This document shows, one piece after another, positions 13,360-18,689 of a stretch of 18,689 nt of DNA (the stretch's first letter is position 1; every line of letters starts with the position of its first letter). Origin of the DNA: an uncultured Collinsella sp. (GTDB lineage Bacteria; Actinomycetota; Coriobacteriia; Coriobacteriales; Coriobacteriaceae); NCBI GenBank assembly GCA_900548495.1, contig URKT01000040.1, forward strand, positions 1 to 18,689. The letters are read 5' to 3'. The notes under the pieces are model-generated. The model had not been told where the DNA came from, searched no databases, and was given only the letters and a program-made list of their open reading frames with translations. A program made the translations under genes and the position numbers.

Positions 13360-14493
13360 ATGCAGCATTCGAACCATCGCACCGCAGCGCTCATCGCGTC
13401 GAAGCCGGCTCGTATCATCACGAGCGCCGCGCTCGCCGTCGCGCTGACGGCCACGCCGATGCTCTCCCCCGTCGCGGCCTATGCCGCCTCGCAGGCAACG
13501 CAGGATCAACTTTCCGCCGCCCAGAAAAAAATCGAGGACGCTACGAGCGCCTACAACGACGCCCGCACCAAGCTCGAGGATCTGCAAAAGCAGATCGACT
13601 CCAATGAGGCGAACATCGATAAGATTGAGGCCGAGCTACCCGAGCAGCAGGCCAAGGCAAGCTCCGCCATGCGCGATCTGTATAAGTACCAGAAGGGCAC
13701 CAGCCCCATCGTGAGCTTTCTGGTGAACACGCAGAGCTTGGGTGACTTTATCACCACCTGCAAATACACCAACCAGATTACAAGCTCGAGCGTCGACGAG
13801 ATCGAAGAGCTTAACAAGATGCAGACCGAGCTCGAGCAGAACAAGACTGAACTCGAGCAGGCCAAGTCTCAGCTCGAGGGCGAGCAAAAGAATGCCGAGG
13901 ATGCACTGGCGCAGGCTCAGCAGCTCCGCAGCGAGGCGCAGGCAAAGGCCGAGCAGGAAAATGCTGCCGAGCTGGCAAAGCTCGAGGCCGACAAGGCCGC
14001 TGCCGCCGAGAAGATCTCGGGCGAGGGCGTAAGCGGCAACAACTCCAACAGCCAGGCCAACAACGCCAACACCACCATCGACACCACGGTGAACAGCTCG
14101 AATAGCGGTAACTCCGATTACGACTCGTTCATTAACGAGTGGACGAGCCGCATCGATAACTACCTTGCCGGCTCCCCCATGGCAGGCCAGGGCTACAACT
14201 TTGCCGTCGCCGCCTGGAATACCGGCGTCGATCCCCGTTGGTCCCCCGCCATCGCCTGCATCGAGAGCAGCAAGGGCCTCTATTGCGCCGGCTCCTATAA
14301 CGCCTGGGGCTGGAGCGCCCGGGGCGGCGGCTGGCGGAGCTTTGGTAGCTGGAGCGAGGGCATCTCCGCCCACGTTGCCTACCTGGGTGCCAACTATGGC
14401 TCCACGCTTACCCCGGCAGCCGCCAAGAAGTACTGCCCGCCCACGTGGCAGGACTGGTACAACAAGGTCGCCAATCAAATGAACCGTATTTAA
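13360..14493 (+). CDS. Secreted coiled-coil peptidoglycan hydrolase with lysozyme-like domain
   Basis: The 377-residue protein has a long signal peptide (1-42, cleavage likely after VAAYA), a PcsB/CwlO-like coiled coil (about 45-210, rich in Glu, Gln, Lys, Ala), a Ser/Asn-rich linker (about 215-248) and a C-terminal domain (about 250-377). That domain reads like a transglycosylase or lysozyme-type fold: NFAVAAWNTGVDPRWSPAIA, then CIESSKG with Glu302 as candidate catalytic acid, then NAWGWSARGGGWRSF. It probably cleaves glycan strands during growth or division outside the membrane, with the coiled coil acting as a regulatory arm. Start at ATG 13360 has GAGGG five bases upstream; an upstream TTG in frame is less likely. 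No cofactor such as FtsX is encoded nearby. Confidence 0.82.
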   Translation: MQHSNHRTAALIASKPARIITSAALAVALTATPMLSPVAAYAASQATQDQLSAAQKKIEDATSAYNDARTKLEDLQKQIDSNEANIDKIEAELPEQQAKASSAMRDLYKYQKGTSPIVSFLVNTQSLGDFITTCKYTNQITSSSVDEIEELNKMQTELEQNKTELEQAKSQLEGEQKNAEDALAQAQQLRSEAQAKAEQENAAELAKLEADKAAAAEKISGEGVSGNNSNSQANNANTTIDTTVNSSNSGNSDYDSFINEWTSRIDNYLAGSPMAGQGYNFAVAAWNTGVDPRWSPAIACIESSKGLYCAGSYNAWGWSARGGGWRSFGSWSEGISAHVAYLGANYGSTLTPAAAKKYCPPTWQDWYNKVANQMNRI

Positions 14494-14497
14494 GTGC

Positions 14498-14535
14498 AAC
14501 TGAAAAGGGGCCCCAAACGGGGCCCCTTTTCAGTT
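14498..14535. terminator. Bidirectional terminator between hydrolase and kinase genes
   Basis: A perfect 17-bp stem (14498-14514 with 14519-14535) has an AAAC loop. AAAA and TTTT form the base of the stem on both strands. The stop codon of the convergent kinase gene (14530-14532) lies within the stem. Confidence 0.92.
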
Positions 14536-15948
14536 ATCTAAGAGACGATACCGGTCGCGTTGCCGATAACAACGACGACGCACATGACGGCAAACATAAA
14601 CCCGAGCGCCGAACCATAGTTCGAAAAAAGCACTCCCCCGATACCGATCGAGCACGGGAAAACGACGTCGAAGCCTACGCCGGTCGAGCATTCCGAATGC
14701 AATGAGCAGCACCAGGCCATCGACCATAAAGAAATACTCAAGTGCCAAAAACCACGTTGGATAGTTTCGGTTTTCGCCCGTTGGCGTAAATACCGCAAAA
14801 TGGCTGCCCATCAGCAGCAACAATGTTGTCGCATAAACGCATCCATTCCAAATGCGCCCCACGGGCTCGGGGATACGCGAGAGCAGACGCGCACATTTGG
14901 ACGTCACGAGAGAGACGATCGAACGCCGTCTTGCAGAAGACGGAAGCGTGAGGGCAACCGGCTGCTGTACCCGTTGCACCTGTGGCACCGCGGCCCGGGG
15001 CACGCTGGCAGCAGAAAAGGTCACGGGCGACGGTGCAGGGAGACATAGCTCATACGCCGCACGAGCAGCATGCCCCAGTGCCTTTGCACTCGCAAAGCGC
15101 TTGGCGGGATCGAGCGCCATCGCCATGCAAATCACATCCGCCAGCGGAACGGGAATGCCATGTGCCTCGCATTGCTCACGTATGTCCCGCCCCGGTTTAG
15201 GGTCAGTTCCCGTCAGGCAAAAGAACAGCAGCGCGCCAAGCGCGTAAATATCGCTCCGGACGCTCGTCTGCCCAAACCCAAACTGCTCGGGCGGCGCATA
15301 GGAACGCGTGCCAAACTTGACGGTGTCGGCGTCGGCGCCATCGCGCCAAACGCGCGCGATTCCCAGGTCAATAATCACCAGCGAGGAAAAGGTCATGCCA
15401 GCATCGGCCGCATACCTCACGCCCGATACGATGATGTTCGAGGGTTTAAGGTCGCGGTGGATTACCGGTACCCCCGGCTCCCCCGCAGCTGCAAAACCAG
15501 CATGCAGCTCGCCCACCGCTTCACACAGAACGGGATACAGCCCGCGGGCATAATCGGGCGTCGCCCCCAAGCGCCCCACCAACGCCTCGAGCGTCTCGCC
15601 TTCGACATACTCCATCACCACGTCAAGCTCGTCGCCCACACGGCGGCAATCGACGATTCGGGGCAAGTGCTCAAAACGACGACCGGCGCGCTGGGCCGCA
15701 AACAGGCGCTCATATGCTCCGCCAATCTGCACCGAAGCATCGATGCGCTTGCGGACAAAAGGACCGAGAGACCCGCCGCCAGAGCCCTCAAAATAGACGA
15801 GTTCGGTCGTCTCGACATCCGAGAGCTTGAGCACGCGCTCCACACGATAGCTGTCATCGCGGTCGAGCGACGCCAAATGCTCGACAAGTGAAGCAGTCAG
15901 CTCGTCATCGGAATATGTTGGGCTCTGAGTATCCATGGCGTCCATCAT
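14530..15948 (-). CDS. Membrane Ser/Thr protein kinase, probably frameshifted near its C-terminus
   Basis: This eukaryotic-type kinase would phosphorylate Ser/Thr on target proteins. The 472-residue product has a degenerate Gly-rich loop (EGSGGGSLGPFV, 54-65) and candidate ATP lysine Lys68. It also has VIHRDLKPSN (Asp166), DLGIAR (194-199, DLG for DFG), GTRSYAPPEQ (213-222) and SDIYALGALLF. A Pro-rich linker follows (about 303-340), then membrane helices (about 368-388 and 399-420). Beyond residue 437 the frame turns into an Arg-rich tail (RHVRRRCYRQ), while the +1 frame gives a membrane helix (SALGFMFAVMCVVVVIG) ending at 14538. A one-base insertion in a G5 (14635-14639) or T6 (14624-14629) run is likely. 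The start is uncertain: ATGs at 15948, 15945 and 15936, or 16029, which would read through the hairpin. No Shine-Dalgarno site precedes 15948. The HTH gene lies 87 bases upstream. Confidence 0.85.
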   Translation of the reverse strand: MMDAMDTQSPTYSDDELTASLVEHLASLDRDDSYRVERVLKLSDVETTELVYFEGSGGGSLGPFVRKRIDASVQIGGAYERLFAAQRAGRRFEHLPRIVDCRRVGDELDVVMEYVEGETLEALVGRLGATPDYARGLYPVLCEAVGELHAGFAAAGEPGVPVIHRDLKPSNIIVSGVRYAADAGMTFSSLVIIDLGIARVWRDGADADTVKFGTRSYAPPEQFGFGQTSVRSDIYALGALLFFCLTGTDPKPGRDIREQCEAHGIPVPLADVICMAMALDPAKRFASAKALGHAARAAYELCLPAPSPVTFSAASVPRAAVPQVQRVQQPVALTLPSSARRRSIVSLVTSKCARLLSRIPEPVGRIWNGCVYATTLLLLMGSHFAVFTPTGENRNYPTWFLALEYFFMVDGLVLLIAFGMLDRRRLRRRFPVLDRYRGSAFFELWFGARVYVCRHVRRRCYRQRDRYRLLDN

Positions 15949-15954
15949 AACGCA

Positions 15955-15984
15955 GGGTGCGGACACCCCATGGTGTCCGCACCC
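15955..15984 (-). terminator. Perfect hairpin immediately before the kinase start
   Basis: A 13-bp perfect stem (GGGTGCGGACACC, 15955-15967, with 15972-15984) has a CCAT loop. It lies between the HTH stop codon and the kinase ATG, only 6 bases from the latter, and occupies the place of a ribosome site. It may weaken read-through or control kinase translation. No T-run. Confidence 0.5.
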
Positions 15985-16035
15985 CGTTCGTTTGCATGGT
16001 TGTTCTGGTGACACCACCGGCTCAGCCATCGGCCA

Positions 16036-16458
16036 CTAACTCACCGTTTCCTCGCCAAAGCGATACAGTTCCTCGTTGACCTTTTGGAGGCTACAGCCAC
16101 GGTCGATGCAAAAGATAATGATTGCATCGCGACGGTCCTTACAGTTGAGGACGCTCACTCCGGCAGCCGTCAGAGCGCGGTTGGTCTCCTTCATCGACAG
16201 CGCCATTGCAAAGGCAATCTGCAGCACCTTATTGCGGCTCGGATTGCGCGAACCGGTAAAGATCTGATAGCCAAAGGTCTCGTTGAGGTCGGCCATGCGC
16301 ACCACGCGCGAGCGCTCGAGCCCCTTTTCTTGCAGCAACTGCTTTAAGTAGTCCGAAAGCGACGGGGCGGCAAAGTCGTGTTCTTTGATATAGCCATCGA
16401 TGTTTGGCGCGTCGAGAAGCTCATTGAGTAACTCGTCCGTTAGCTTTTTATCGGGCAT
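16036..16458 (-). CDS. Helix-turn-helix (XRE-like) protein upstream of the kinase
   Basis: The 140-residue protein has a helical N-terminus (1-30) and an HTH-type region at about 33-100 (SLSDYLKQLLQEKGLERSRV, then TFGYQIFTGSRNPSRNKVLQ and the helix MALSMKETNRALTAAG). The C-terminal 40 residues (DAIIIFCIDRGCSLQKVNEEL) are not part of the classical domain. The start has GGGAGGTGAAGCCGC before ATG 16458. It is 87 bases upstream of the membrane kinase on the same strand, so it may be a DNA-binding output or substrate of that kinase; I recall such kinase-HTH pairs in related genomes but cannot verify here. The regulated genes cannot be read from the sequence. Confidence 0.75.
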   Translation of the reverse strand: MPDKKLTDELLNELLDAPNIDGYIKEHDFAAPSLSDYLKQLLQEKGLERSRVVRMADLNETFGYQIFTGSRNPSRNKVLQIAFAMALSMKETNRALTAAGVSVLNCKDRRDAIIIFCIDRGCSLQKVNEELYRFGEETVS

Positions 16459-16496
16459 GCGGCTTCACCTCCCATACGGTCAATAGCGGCAACAAG

Positions 16497-17015
16497 TTAG
16501 GCGAGCACCCAGCTCGCAGTCGCGGACTTATCAAACATGTTGGCAAAATACAGCGCCTTCTTGATATCGCCATCAAAGTAGATATTGCCCGCCACGGAGC
16601 CACCGGCGGCGAGGGTACCAGACTGCAGCTCATCGGAACCCTCGCTGTAATAACCCTGGTTCTGCTGCGCACCGTTGGCGTCCTCGCCCTTCCAGTCGTA
16701 GATATTGTAATCTGCGCCCTCATCGCCATTGTTGACGTACGTGACGTGAATACCCGTCATGGTCGAACCGTCAAAATTTGTGAGACTGGGCTGGACGGAA
16801 TCGACGACGGAAAGGCCGGCAGTCGTGGTCACCGTCGTGCCAACAGCCAGGTCAGTCGTAGGCTGCTCATCCTTCTTCGTCTCTTCCTTCTTGTCGCCAT
16901 CGCCAGCGTCCTCGGTGACGGTCGCCTTATCGCTACCGCAACCGGCAAGAAGACCGGCAGTCCCCAAAGCGACGGTGGCGAATGCGCCAAGTGCAGCGCG
17001 ACGGCTCAGCAGCAC
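16497..17015 (-). CDS. Secreted lipoprotein of unknown function
   Basis: The 172-residue protein begins with a signal peptide that carries SRR (4-6) and a hydrophobic core, then the lipobox LLAGC with Cys26 as the lipidated residue. The SRRAAL run could also serve Tat export. An acidic/Lys-rich linker (30-52) precedes a beta-rich domain (about 57-172: VGTTVTTTAGLSVVDSV, GIHVTYVNNGDEGADYN, AAGGSVAGNIYFDGD). The layout resembles DUF4352/telokin-like immunoprotective lipoproteins, an impression only. The start is GTG 17015 with no clear ribosome site; the frame has no ATG before the signal peptide. It lies 38 bases upstream of the HTH gene, so it may share its transcript and could be a sensor input for the kinase. 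Confidence 0.78.
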   Translation of the reverse strand: MLLSRRAALGAFATVALGTAGLLAGCGSDKATVTEDAGDGDKKEETKKDEQPTTDLAVGTTVTTTAGLSVVDSVQPSLTNFDGSTMTGIHVTYVNNGDEGADYNIYDWKGEDANGAQQNQGYYSEGSDELQSGTLAAGGSVAGNIYFDGDIKKALYFANMFDKSATASWVLA

Positions 17016-17134
17016 ATCGTAGGATGGATTAAACTTGAATTCAATAGCTGAGAGCTAAGGTTGCGGTAAACGGCCAATGCGGTTGTCCAAACGCCAAGCA
17101 AACGCACTTTACGCGACCTTCTGCTGGCAGTGCA

Positions 17135-17458
17135 TCAACCCACCGTGACGGATTCCCCGGTAAAGGTACTAATCATCAGCAGGACAAAGAAAACCAGGTA
17201 GCCGACACTCAGTGGGTACGCAATGACCAGGAAGACGGCCCAGCCGACATTGGCTTTACCGTCGGCACGACGTTGCTCGCGATTGCGGCAGAGCCAAATC
17301 GTCACGCCAATAGCCACAATCAGCAGCACGAGCGCCGCTGCGGCCAGCCCGGCAAGCACAAACATCAAGCCAACGCTCACGACGATGACCGGAATCAGCA
17401 GCAAGCCACACCCGCATCCACCCGGACTATACACGGCAGTCTGTCGGCGTCGTTCCAT
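17135..17458 (-). CDS. Small membrane protein, unknown function
   Basis: The 107-residue protein has a short basic head (MERRRQTAVYSPGGCGCG), two closely spaced hydrophobic stretches (about 19-40 and 41-57, possibly one hairpin), a polar loop (CRNREQRRADGKANVG) and a further membrane segment (about 74-98). Start at 17458 is set by GGAG five bases upstream; the longer frame to 17488 has no site. No family recognised. It lies 29 bases after the antitoxin gene and 119 bases before the lipoprotein gene, all on the minus strand. The 119-base gap (17016-17134) holds no feature I can support. Confidence 0.7.
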   Translation of the reverse strand: MERRRQTAVYSPGGCGCGLLLIPVIVVSVGLMFVLAGLAAAALVLLIVAIGVTIWLCRNREQRRADGKANVGWAVFLVIAYPLSVGYLVFFVLLMISTFTGESVTVG

Positions 17459-17487
17459 CGTCACTCCAACCTCAATATCTTTGAGCA

Positions 17488-17829
17488 CTACAACGCAACG
17501 GCCCGCTGAACGGGAACGATCTTATCCAGCTCCGGCTCGATGCGCCTCTTCTCTGCCTCGAGGTCAAACGCCATCTGAGCGCGAAGCCAATAGCCATCCG
17601 TTAGGCCAAAGTAGCGGCAAAGGCGAAGATCGGTGTCAGCCGTAACACGACGCCTTCCCAAAATAATCTGCCCAATACGCTGTGCCGGAATCCCGGTCTC
17701 CTTAGCAAGGCGATATTGAGAAATGCCCATAGGAACAAGAAATTCCTCTTTGAGAAGTTCACCAGGAGTCACCGGCGACAGCAAATCGGGCGCGGTCTCA
17801 TCACTTGTGATAATCGACGATTTCGACAT
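17488..17829 (-). CDS. higA: HigA-family antitoxin
   Basis: The 113-residue XRE-type antitoxin binds and neutralises the HigB toxin and represses the operon. The HTH runs from TPGELLKEEFLVPMGISQYR (21-40) through LAKETGIPAQRIGQIILGRR (41-60), the classical HigA/VapI block, ending with DLRLCRYFGLTDGYWLRAQ. The C-terminal tail (90-113) is polar. The start is at 17829, with GGGATGG about seven bases before; it overlaps the toxin gene by 29 bases. Toxin-first order is typical of higBA. Confidence 0.9.
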   Translation of the reverse strand: MSKSSIITSDETAPDLLSPVTPGELLKEEFLVPMGISQYRLAKETGIPAQRIGQIILGRRRVTADTDLRLCRYFGLTDGYWLRAQMAFDLEAEKRRIEPELDKIVPVQRAVAL

Positions 17830-18082
17830 TCCAAGCCATCCCCTGTCTCCACTCAAAACAGACCCGATAGCGCTCATTAACACGGATGCTATATTGACCA
17901 GCGCGATCGCCCTTCAACGCTTCAAGACGATTGCCTGGCGGAACGCGAAGATCATCAAGCGAAGCGCAGATCTGCAGTTGGCGAATCTTCCTCAAGGCGA
18001 CCCGCTCAAAAGGAATGAGCTTCCTAATCCGCACACCCATTGCGAAGCGTTCAGTGTCTTCATCTTTATATGATGCAATCAT
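17801..18082 (-). CDS. higB: HigB-family toxin (RelE superfamily)
   Basis: The 93-residue protein is a predicted ribosome-dependent mRNA endonuclease. It contains the family pattern LRKIRQLQICASLDDLRVPP, RLEALKGDRAGQYSIRVNER and YRVCFEWRQGMAWNVEIVDYHK, ending in the usual IVDYHK. This covers full length, so the toxin looks intact. The start ATG 18082 has AAGG eight bases upstream. The antitoxin gene follows with a 29-base overlap, so the pair is co-translated. An AT-rich promoter and palindrome lie upstream. The lower GC of this pair's leader is compatible with horizontal transfer, which is typical for such modules. Confidence 0.92.
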   Translation of the reverse strand: MIASYKDEDTERFAMGVRIRKLIPFERVALRKIRQLQICASLDDLRVPPGNRLEALKGDRAGQYSIRVNERYRVCFEWRQGMAWNVEIVDYHK

Positions 18083-18093
18083 AGTATCGCCTT

Positions 18094-18139
18094 ACGTTAA
18101 TAACGTCAAACGTTTCTATAGACATACATCTCTATTATA
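18094..18139 (-). promoter_or_regulatory. higBA promoter and candidate HigA operator
   Basis: On the minus strand a perfect TATAAT (18139-18134) lies 51 bases before the toxin start. Downstream of it is the perfect 13-bp palindrome ACGTTA-n-TAACGT (18094-18106), between promoter and start codon, where HigA could bind for autorepression. The -35 box is not obvious. Confidence 0.55.
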
Positions 18140-18182
18140 GCGTACATTTGTTCGTATTTTCGAGAGTATGAACCCGCGTCGA

Positions 18183-18689
18183 TTAACCAAGCAAAAGCAA
18201 TCGCTTGTAAACATCGAGGCCTTTGAGCAGAATTTCCTCGTCAAAGAGCATGGTATCGGTATGCAGAGCGCTCGTGGCATAGGCGGGACAGCCATCCGAA
18301 TCGCTCGGATTATCTTGGCCGGCAGGCGCGCCCGTGCCCAGCAAGAAGAACACGCCCGGCAGATAGCGCTGATAGAAAGCGAAATCCTCGGCGATTAGCA
18401 GCGGCTCGTCCACAACTTGCAGTTCGGACAAGGCAGGCGCAATGTGGGCAAACAACTCGGGGTCGTTGTCGACCGGCGGATAGCCCTCGGCAAAATCGAG
18501 ATCGTACGTGCAGCCCGTTGCAGCGCACGCCTCGTCGAGTACACGGCGCACGCCTTCGCGCGCGCGGTCGAACATATCATCCGTAAACACGCGCAGGCTG
18601 CCAGCCACATGAGCCTCCCCCGCCACCGCATTGCAGACGGTGCCGGCCTGCAGCAGGCCGAACTTACCAATGCAGGGCTCGTGGGCACC
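18183..18689 (-). CDS. M20 family amidohydrolase, C-terminal part (5' end outside window)
   Basis: M20D metalloenzymes hydrolyse N-acyl amino acids, aminobenzoyl-glutamate or similar amides. The frame is open to the window edge, giving 168 residues. Visible are the end of the dimerisation domain (LLQAGTVCNAVAGEAHVAGSLRVF, the GT-x-N-x-I and R-T/V-F landmarks of the family), the EDFAFYQRYLPGVFFLLGTG block with the metal-binding Glu of the EDF motif, and ALHTDTMLFDEEIL with the last His ligand. The stop TAA at 18183 follows a normal family C-terminus. N-terminal catalytic half and start codon are not in the window. Substrate cannot be told. Confidence 0.9.
   Translation of the reverse strand, partial: GAHEPCIGKFGLLQAGTVCNAVAGEAHVAGSLRVFTDDMFDRAREGVRRVLDEACAATGCTYDLDFAEGYPPVDNDPELFAHIAPALSELQVVDEPLLIAEDFAFYQRYLPGVFFLLGTGAPAGQDNPSDSDGCPAYATSALHTDTMLFDEEILLKGLDVYKRLLLLG

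Noticed and set aside
17016..17044. TTGAAT-17-TACGAT promoter-like pair before the lipoprotein gene
   Set aside because: The -10 abuts the GTG start codon, so transcription would begin inside the coding region.
1..18689. CRISPR arrays, tRNA/rRNA genes, insertion sequences, prophage
   Set aside because: No regularly spaced repeats, no recognisable tRNA or rRNA sequence, and no transposase or phage gene were seen.

Overview
The window reads as a contig end from a GC-rich Gram-positive actinobacterium. A gut Coriobacteriia of the Collinsella type is my best guess. The grounds are GC-rich codon use, an LPxTG wall-anchored C69 peptidase, a group-type ECF transporter, and the overall gene style; this is inference, as no 16S or other marker gene is present. 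The first 38 bases are not genomic: they are a Nextera/Tn5 sequencing adapter fused to the end of a truncated xseA gene.

Layout. 39-3050 (minus strand): truncated exonuclease VII large subunit, a membrane zinc metallopeptidase and RNase D, with a long palindromic repeat (copy A) between the last two. 3149-4168 (plus): a diacylglycerol/lipid kinase followed by an overlooked 30-residue membrane protein and a terminator. 4475-6424 (plus): a secreted C69 dipeptidase carried on a Pro-rich stalk with an LPTTG sortase anchor. 6545-10061 (plus): an ECF transporter operon (S component, fused double ATPase, T component). It is preceded by a 22-codon leader peptide with three consecutive Trp codons and a UUCG-capped intrinsic terminator, which points to tryptophan-controlled attenuation of a tryptophan transporter. 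A second copy of the palindromic repeat (copy B) sits between the S and A genes. The ATPase has lost the Walker A motif of its first half. 10186-12273 (minus): an ATP-grasp ligase and an Asp/Glu racemase, a pairing that suggests D-aspartate supply and ligation to peptidoglycan precursors. 12494-14493 (plus): a MOSC protein, then a secreted coiled-coil peptidoglycan hydrolase with a dyad-rich promoter region. 14530-17458 (minus): a membrane Ser/Thr kinase with a probable C-terminal frameshift, an HTH protein, a lipoprotein and a small membrane protein. 17488-18082 (minus): a HigBA-type toxin-antitoxin pair. 18183-18689 (minus): the C-terminal part of an M20 amidohydrolase running off the window.

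The strongest candidate for something undescribed is the Trp leader/attenuator in front of the ECF operon. Next are the two related long palindromes, whose outer arms differ in sequence but remain self-complementary, and the three-way degeneration of one ATP site in the fused ECF ATPase.
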